A DNA stretch of 64,000 bases from Candidatus Binataceae bacterium (GTDB lineage Bacteria; Desulfobacterota; Binatia; Binatales; Binataceae). The notes beneath the pieces are model-generated. The model was not told the origin of the DNA and searched no databases. It saw only the letters and a list, made by a program, of their open reading frames with translations. Numbering within the stretch: position 1 is the first letter of the stretch; every line of letters begins with the position of its first letter. Shown here in pieces: positions 61,301 through 64,000 of the stretch. The translations under genes and the position numbers were made by a program. The DNA is taken from NCBI GenBank assembly GCA_035294265.1, contig DATGLK010000044.1, positions 1 to 64,000 on the forward strand, written 5' to 3'.

Positions 61301-61332
61301 AGTTGACCTATCGCCAAAGCCGGGAGGATAGG

Positions 61333-63636
61333 ATGAGCACCGCAAAAGGTTTTTCGCGCCGCCGCTTCCTCAAGGGAAGCGGCGCGCTGGTGGTTGGGTT
61401 CAGCTTTTCCAGCACGCTGTCCCAGGCGCTGGCGGCAAGCGAGATCTTTCCTACTCCCAACAACGCCAAGCTGGATTCCTGGCTGGAGATTGGGGCTGAC
61501 GGCAACGCCACCGTGTTCACCGGCAAGGTCGATGTCGGGATGGGCGTTAGCACCGCGATCAGCCAAATCGTCGGCGAGGAGTTGTATCTGGCGCCGCAGC
61601 GGGTGGCGGTGGTGATGGGCGACACCGCGCGCACGCCCGATCAGGAGGGAACCGGCGCCAGCACGACCTTGGCCTTGGGCGCCAAACCTCTGCGTAACGC
61701 AGCGGCACAGGCCCATCTCATTATCCTGCAGCGCGCCGCCACCCGGCTTAAGGCACCCGTCGAGCAACTGGTGTGCCAGGACGGAATCGTCAGCGTCAGG
61801 GGCGATGGCGCGCGCCGGGTCAGCTACGGCAAGCTGGCCGGCGATCGCCGCTTCAACCAAAAGCTCAGAGTCAGCGGCGGGCCCGCCAAGCTTGACGTGT
61901 TCGGCGCGGCTCAGCCCAAAAGCTTCAAAGACTACACCGTGGTGGGGACCTCGGTGCCGCGGCTGGACGTTGCCCCCAAGGTGTTCGGACAGTTCAGCTA
62001 CGCCTGCGATATCCGCCCGCGCGGCATGCTGCACGGCCGTGTCATCCGCCCGCCCGTGGTGGGCGCCACCGTGGTCAGCGTCGACGACAGCTCGCTACGC
62101 GACATTCCAGGTATCGTCAAGGTGGTGGCGCGCCAAGGTTTTGTAGGGGTGGTGGCACAAACCGAATGGAGCGCCATCGAAGCCGCCTCGCGGTTGAAAG
62201 TCAACTGGAACCAGCCCGGGACCCAGTTGCTACCGCAGGAGCAGTTATACGACCACATGGTCACGGTGGCGCCCAAGGCGAGCAAGACCACGCTCAGCCA
62301 GGGCGACGTCGAAAGCGCGCTGGCCGGCTCCAAGCAACGCGTCGAGGCAACCTATCGATGGCCGATGCAGTCGCACGTCACGATGGGACCCGGATGCGCG
62401 GTGGCGTGGGTGCGCAAGGACGGCTCGGCAACGGTGTGGACCGGGGCGCAAAAGCCACCGATGCTGCAGCGCGGCCTGGCCGGCCTGCTCGGCGTACCGC
62501 CCGACCAAGTGCGGATCGTGTGGGTGGCCGACGCGGGCTCGTACGGCCGCCCGGGCTACGCCGACGCAGCCGCCGACGCAGTTCTCCTTTCCAAGGAAGT
62601 AGGCCGTCCGGTGCGGGTACAGTGGATGCGCCACGACATGACCGGTTGGGGCACCAAAGCACCGGCGGTGGTCTGCAAGCTGCGCGGCGCAGTGGATCCC
62701 GCGGGCAAGATCGCGGCGTTGGACTTCGAGTCGTGGGCCTTTTCGGGCGACGAAGTGCTGCCGCGCTATTATCATCCCGGCAATCTGCTGGCAGCTCAGC
62801 TAATCGGCATTCCCAATAGCACGGCGGGCAACGAATACGCCGAGTACGGCCGCAACGCGACCAAATATCTAGTCCCGGCCTTACGCGCCCGCGCCCATAT
62901 CGTACCGCCGCTCTATCCCCAGGGCTCGCCCTTGCGCACCAGTCACATGCGCGATCCCGAGGGACCGCAGACCACCTTCGCGGTGGAATCTTTCATCGAC
63001 GAATTGGCGGCGGCCGCCAAGGTCGATCCGATTGAATTCCGCCTGCGCCATTTCACCGATCCGCGCACGGTCGCAGTGATCCAGGCGGCCGCCCGCCGCG
63101 CCCGCTGGCAAACTCGCCCCTCGCCCGCGCCCAACCCCAGCGGCGCCACCGTGGTGGCCGGTCGCGGGATAGCCGTGGCACCACGCCACGGCGAGGGGTA
63201 CTTTCCACCCACCTATCTGGCCACTATCGCGGAGGTCGAGGTCGATCGCGCAACCGGCGCCATCACGGTCAAGCGTTTTGTCATCGCCCATGACTGCGGG
63301 CTAATTGTCAACCCCGCCGGCTTGACCGGTGCGATTGAAGCCAACCTGATCCAATCGATGAGCCGAGCGCTCAAGGAAGAAGCAACCTGGGACAGCCACA
63401 ACGTCACCAGCGTGGACTGGCGCAGCTATCCGATCGTGCGCTCGCCTGACGTACCCGAGGCGATCGAAGTTGAGCTGATCGATCGGCCCGAGCTCGGCCC
63501 CGCCGGAGCCGGCGAACCTTCTAGTCGATGCACGGCGGCGGCGATCGCCAACGCTATCTTCGATGCCACTGGTGTGCGCTTGCGCACCGTGCCGATGACT
63601 CCGGCACGGCTGAGAGAGGCGATGGCGGCGGCTTAG
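61333..63636 (+). CDS. Molybdenum hydroxylase large subunit 2 (paralogue of subunit 1)
   Basis: This gene encodes 767 residues and is similar end to end to the preceding gene. Tat signal SRRRFLKG, then LDSWLEIGADGNATVFTGKV, DVGMGVSTAISQIVGEELYL, MGDTARTPDQEGTGAST, GPGCAVAWVRKDG, GAQKPPMLQRG and SHMRDPEGPQTTFAVESF. The catalytic-type Glu is kept in PAGAGEPSSRCTAAAIANAI. With only one 2Fe-2S gene present, the two large subunits may share it or form two enzymes with different substrates. GGGAGG precedes the ATG at 61333. Confidence 0.94.
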   Translation: MSTAKGFSRRRFLKGSGALVVGFSFSSTLSQALAASEIFPTPNNAKLDSWLEIGADGNATVFTGKVDVGMGVSTAISQIVGEELYLAPQRVAVVMGDTARTPDQEGTGASTTLALGAKPLRNAAAQAHLIILQRAATRLKAPVEQLVCQDGIVSVRGDGARRVSYGKLAGDRRFNQKLRVSGGPAKLDVFGAAQPKSFKDYTVVGTSVPRLDVAPKVFGQFSYACDIRPRGMLHGRVIRPPVVGATVVSVDDSSLRDIPGIVKVVARQGFVGVVAQTEWSAIEAASRLKVNWNQPGTQLLPQEQLYDHMVTVAPKASKTTLSQGDVESALAGSKQRVEATYRWPMQSHVTMGPGCAVAWVRKDGSATVWTGAQKPPMLQRGLAGLLGVPPDQVRIVWVADAGSYGRPGYADAAADAVLLSKEVGRPVRVQWMRHDMTGWGTKAPAVVCKLRGAVDPAGKIAALDFESWAFSGDEVLPRYYHPGNLLAAQLIGIPNSTAGNEYAEYGRNATKYLVPALRARAHIVPPLYPQGSPLRTSHMRDPEGPQTTFAVESFIDELAAAAKVDPIEFRLRHFTDPRTVAVIQAAARRARWQTRPSPAPNPSGATVVAGRGIAVAPRHGEGYFPPTYLATIAEVEVDRATGAITVKRFVIAHDCGLIVNPAGLTGAIEANLIQSMSRALKEEATWDSHNVTSVDWRSYPIVRSPDVPEAIEVELIDRPELGPAGAGEPSSRCTAAAIANAIFDATGVRLRTVPMTPARLREAMAAA

Positions 63637-63704
63637 CCGCGCGCGGGCGGAAAGCTGCCCAAGGCGCCGCGTCCGCGCTACAATTGAAGGGAGCGAGGCA
63701 ACTG

Positions 63705-64000
63705 ATGCCATTAGATCCGCAAGCGCGAGCCCTGTTGGACGCGATGAAAGCGCTGGGCGCACCCGATATCACTACCCTGACGCCCGAGCAGGCGCGGGCA
63801 GCGGGCGAGGCTCGGCTCAAGACCCGGCGCCGCTACTGGACACCGGTGGCGAAATGCCAAAACGCGACGGTGCCAGGTCCCGACGGTCCCATCCCGGTGC
63901 GAATCTACACGCCGGCTCAATCGGGCGAACTGTCGGCGCTGGTTTTTTTTCACGGCGGCGGCTTCGTGGTGGGCAGCCTGGAGGGCTGCGACCCGCTGTG
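63705..64000 (+). CDS. Alpha/beta hydrolase, HSL-type esterase, 5' end only
   Basis: The frame opens at 63705 and runs off the right edge after 98 codons. The cap-side N-terminus (MPLDPQARALLDAMKALGAP) is typical of bacterial hormone-sensitive-lipase-like esterases, and the oxyanion-hole motif FFHGGGFVVGSLEGCD is complete. The Ser and His of the triad lie beyond the window. GGGAG lies upstream of the ATG. It may act on esters linked to the molybdenum hydroxylase substrate, but that is only a neighbourhood guess. Confidence 0.9.
   Translation, partial: MPLDPQARALLDAMKALGAPDITTLTPEQARAAGEARLKTRRRYWTPVAKCQNATVPGPDGPIPVRIYTPAQSGELSALVFFHGGGFVVGSLEGCDPL

Noticed and set aside
60394-61332. In-frame upstream extension of the second molybdenum hydroxylase gene
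   Set aside because: It overlaps the first paralogue in another frame; the Tat signal and ribosome-binding site place the start at 61333.

Overview
The window is GC-rich, densely coded DNA from a Gram-negative bacterium. The evidence is an outer-membrane-type barrel protein, several lipobox lipoproteins, many periplasmic c-type cytochromes and Tat-exported molybdoenzymes. The gene mix (DUF1329 protein, molybdenum storage proteins, IorAB-type molybdenum hydroxylases, a compact heme operon, Ino1-type inositol phosphate synthase) would suit an uncultured proteobacterial/desulfobacterial lineage such as Binatota. That placement is inference only; no rRNA gene is present.

Layout. 1-7.3 kb: the 5' end of yebC, a lipoprotein, a LOG-family protein, a DUF1329 protein, a beta-hydroxyacid dehydrogenase with a carboxymuconolactone-decarboxylase-like protein, trmI, two small zinc-ribbon genes and secF without secD. 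7.5-16.5 kb: an MFS transporter and a slipin/NfeD pair, then housekeeping genes (type 4 uracil-DNA glycosylase, coaBC, ino1, ferredoxin, Mrp ATPase). 16.6-19.2 kb: a large secreted low-complexity protein with scattered Gly-Ala-Ser triplets. 19.7-30.9 kb: a hemB-ECF transporter operon, an O-methyltransferase, a disrupted isoprenylcysteine-methyltransferase-like gene, and a heme/siroheme operon (sirC-ccsA/hemX-hemA-hemC-cobA/hemD). 31-37.4 kb: a methyltransferase, a mosB/mosA-like molybdenum storage pair, and a convergent glycogen debranching enzyme and glycosyltransferase. 37.9-42.4 kb: small secreted proteins, including one made of about seven 23-residue repeats, a beta-helix lipoprotein and a monoheme cytochrome.

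42.4-46.7 kb is a mobile locus: a decayed IS3-family remnant, a 3'-half tRNA-Gly(CCC) fragment that looks like an attachment site, an integrase, an excisionase-like protein, an HTH regulator and a phage-like protein. 46.7-52.2 kb holds a peroxiredoxin and a cytochrome cluster: a pentaheme lipoprotein, an outer-membrane barrel, a monoheme cytochrome, a membrane-anchored tetraheme protein and a small membrane protein. This is the best candidate here for a little-described system, a possible trans-envelope electron conduit. 52.3-54.5 kb: rplM-rpsI, tRNA-Asp and a GNAT/DUF1778 toxin-antitoxin pair with a clear palindromic operator. 54.8-64 kb: an aldo/keto reductase, icd, an acyl-CoA dehydrogenase, a molybdenum hydroxylase locus with one 2Fe-2S subunit and two tandem paralogous large subunits, and the start of an HSL-type esterase.

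The molybdenum storage pair and the Mo-hydroxylases suggest a cell that invests in molybdenum, and the heme operon supplies cofactor for its many cytochromes. All functions are read from sequence motifs and family recall; no database search was run.
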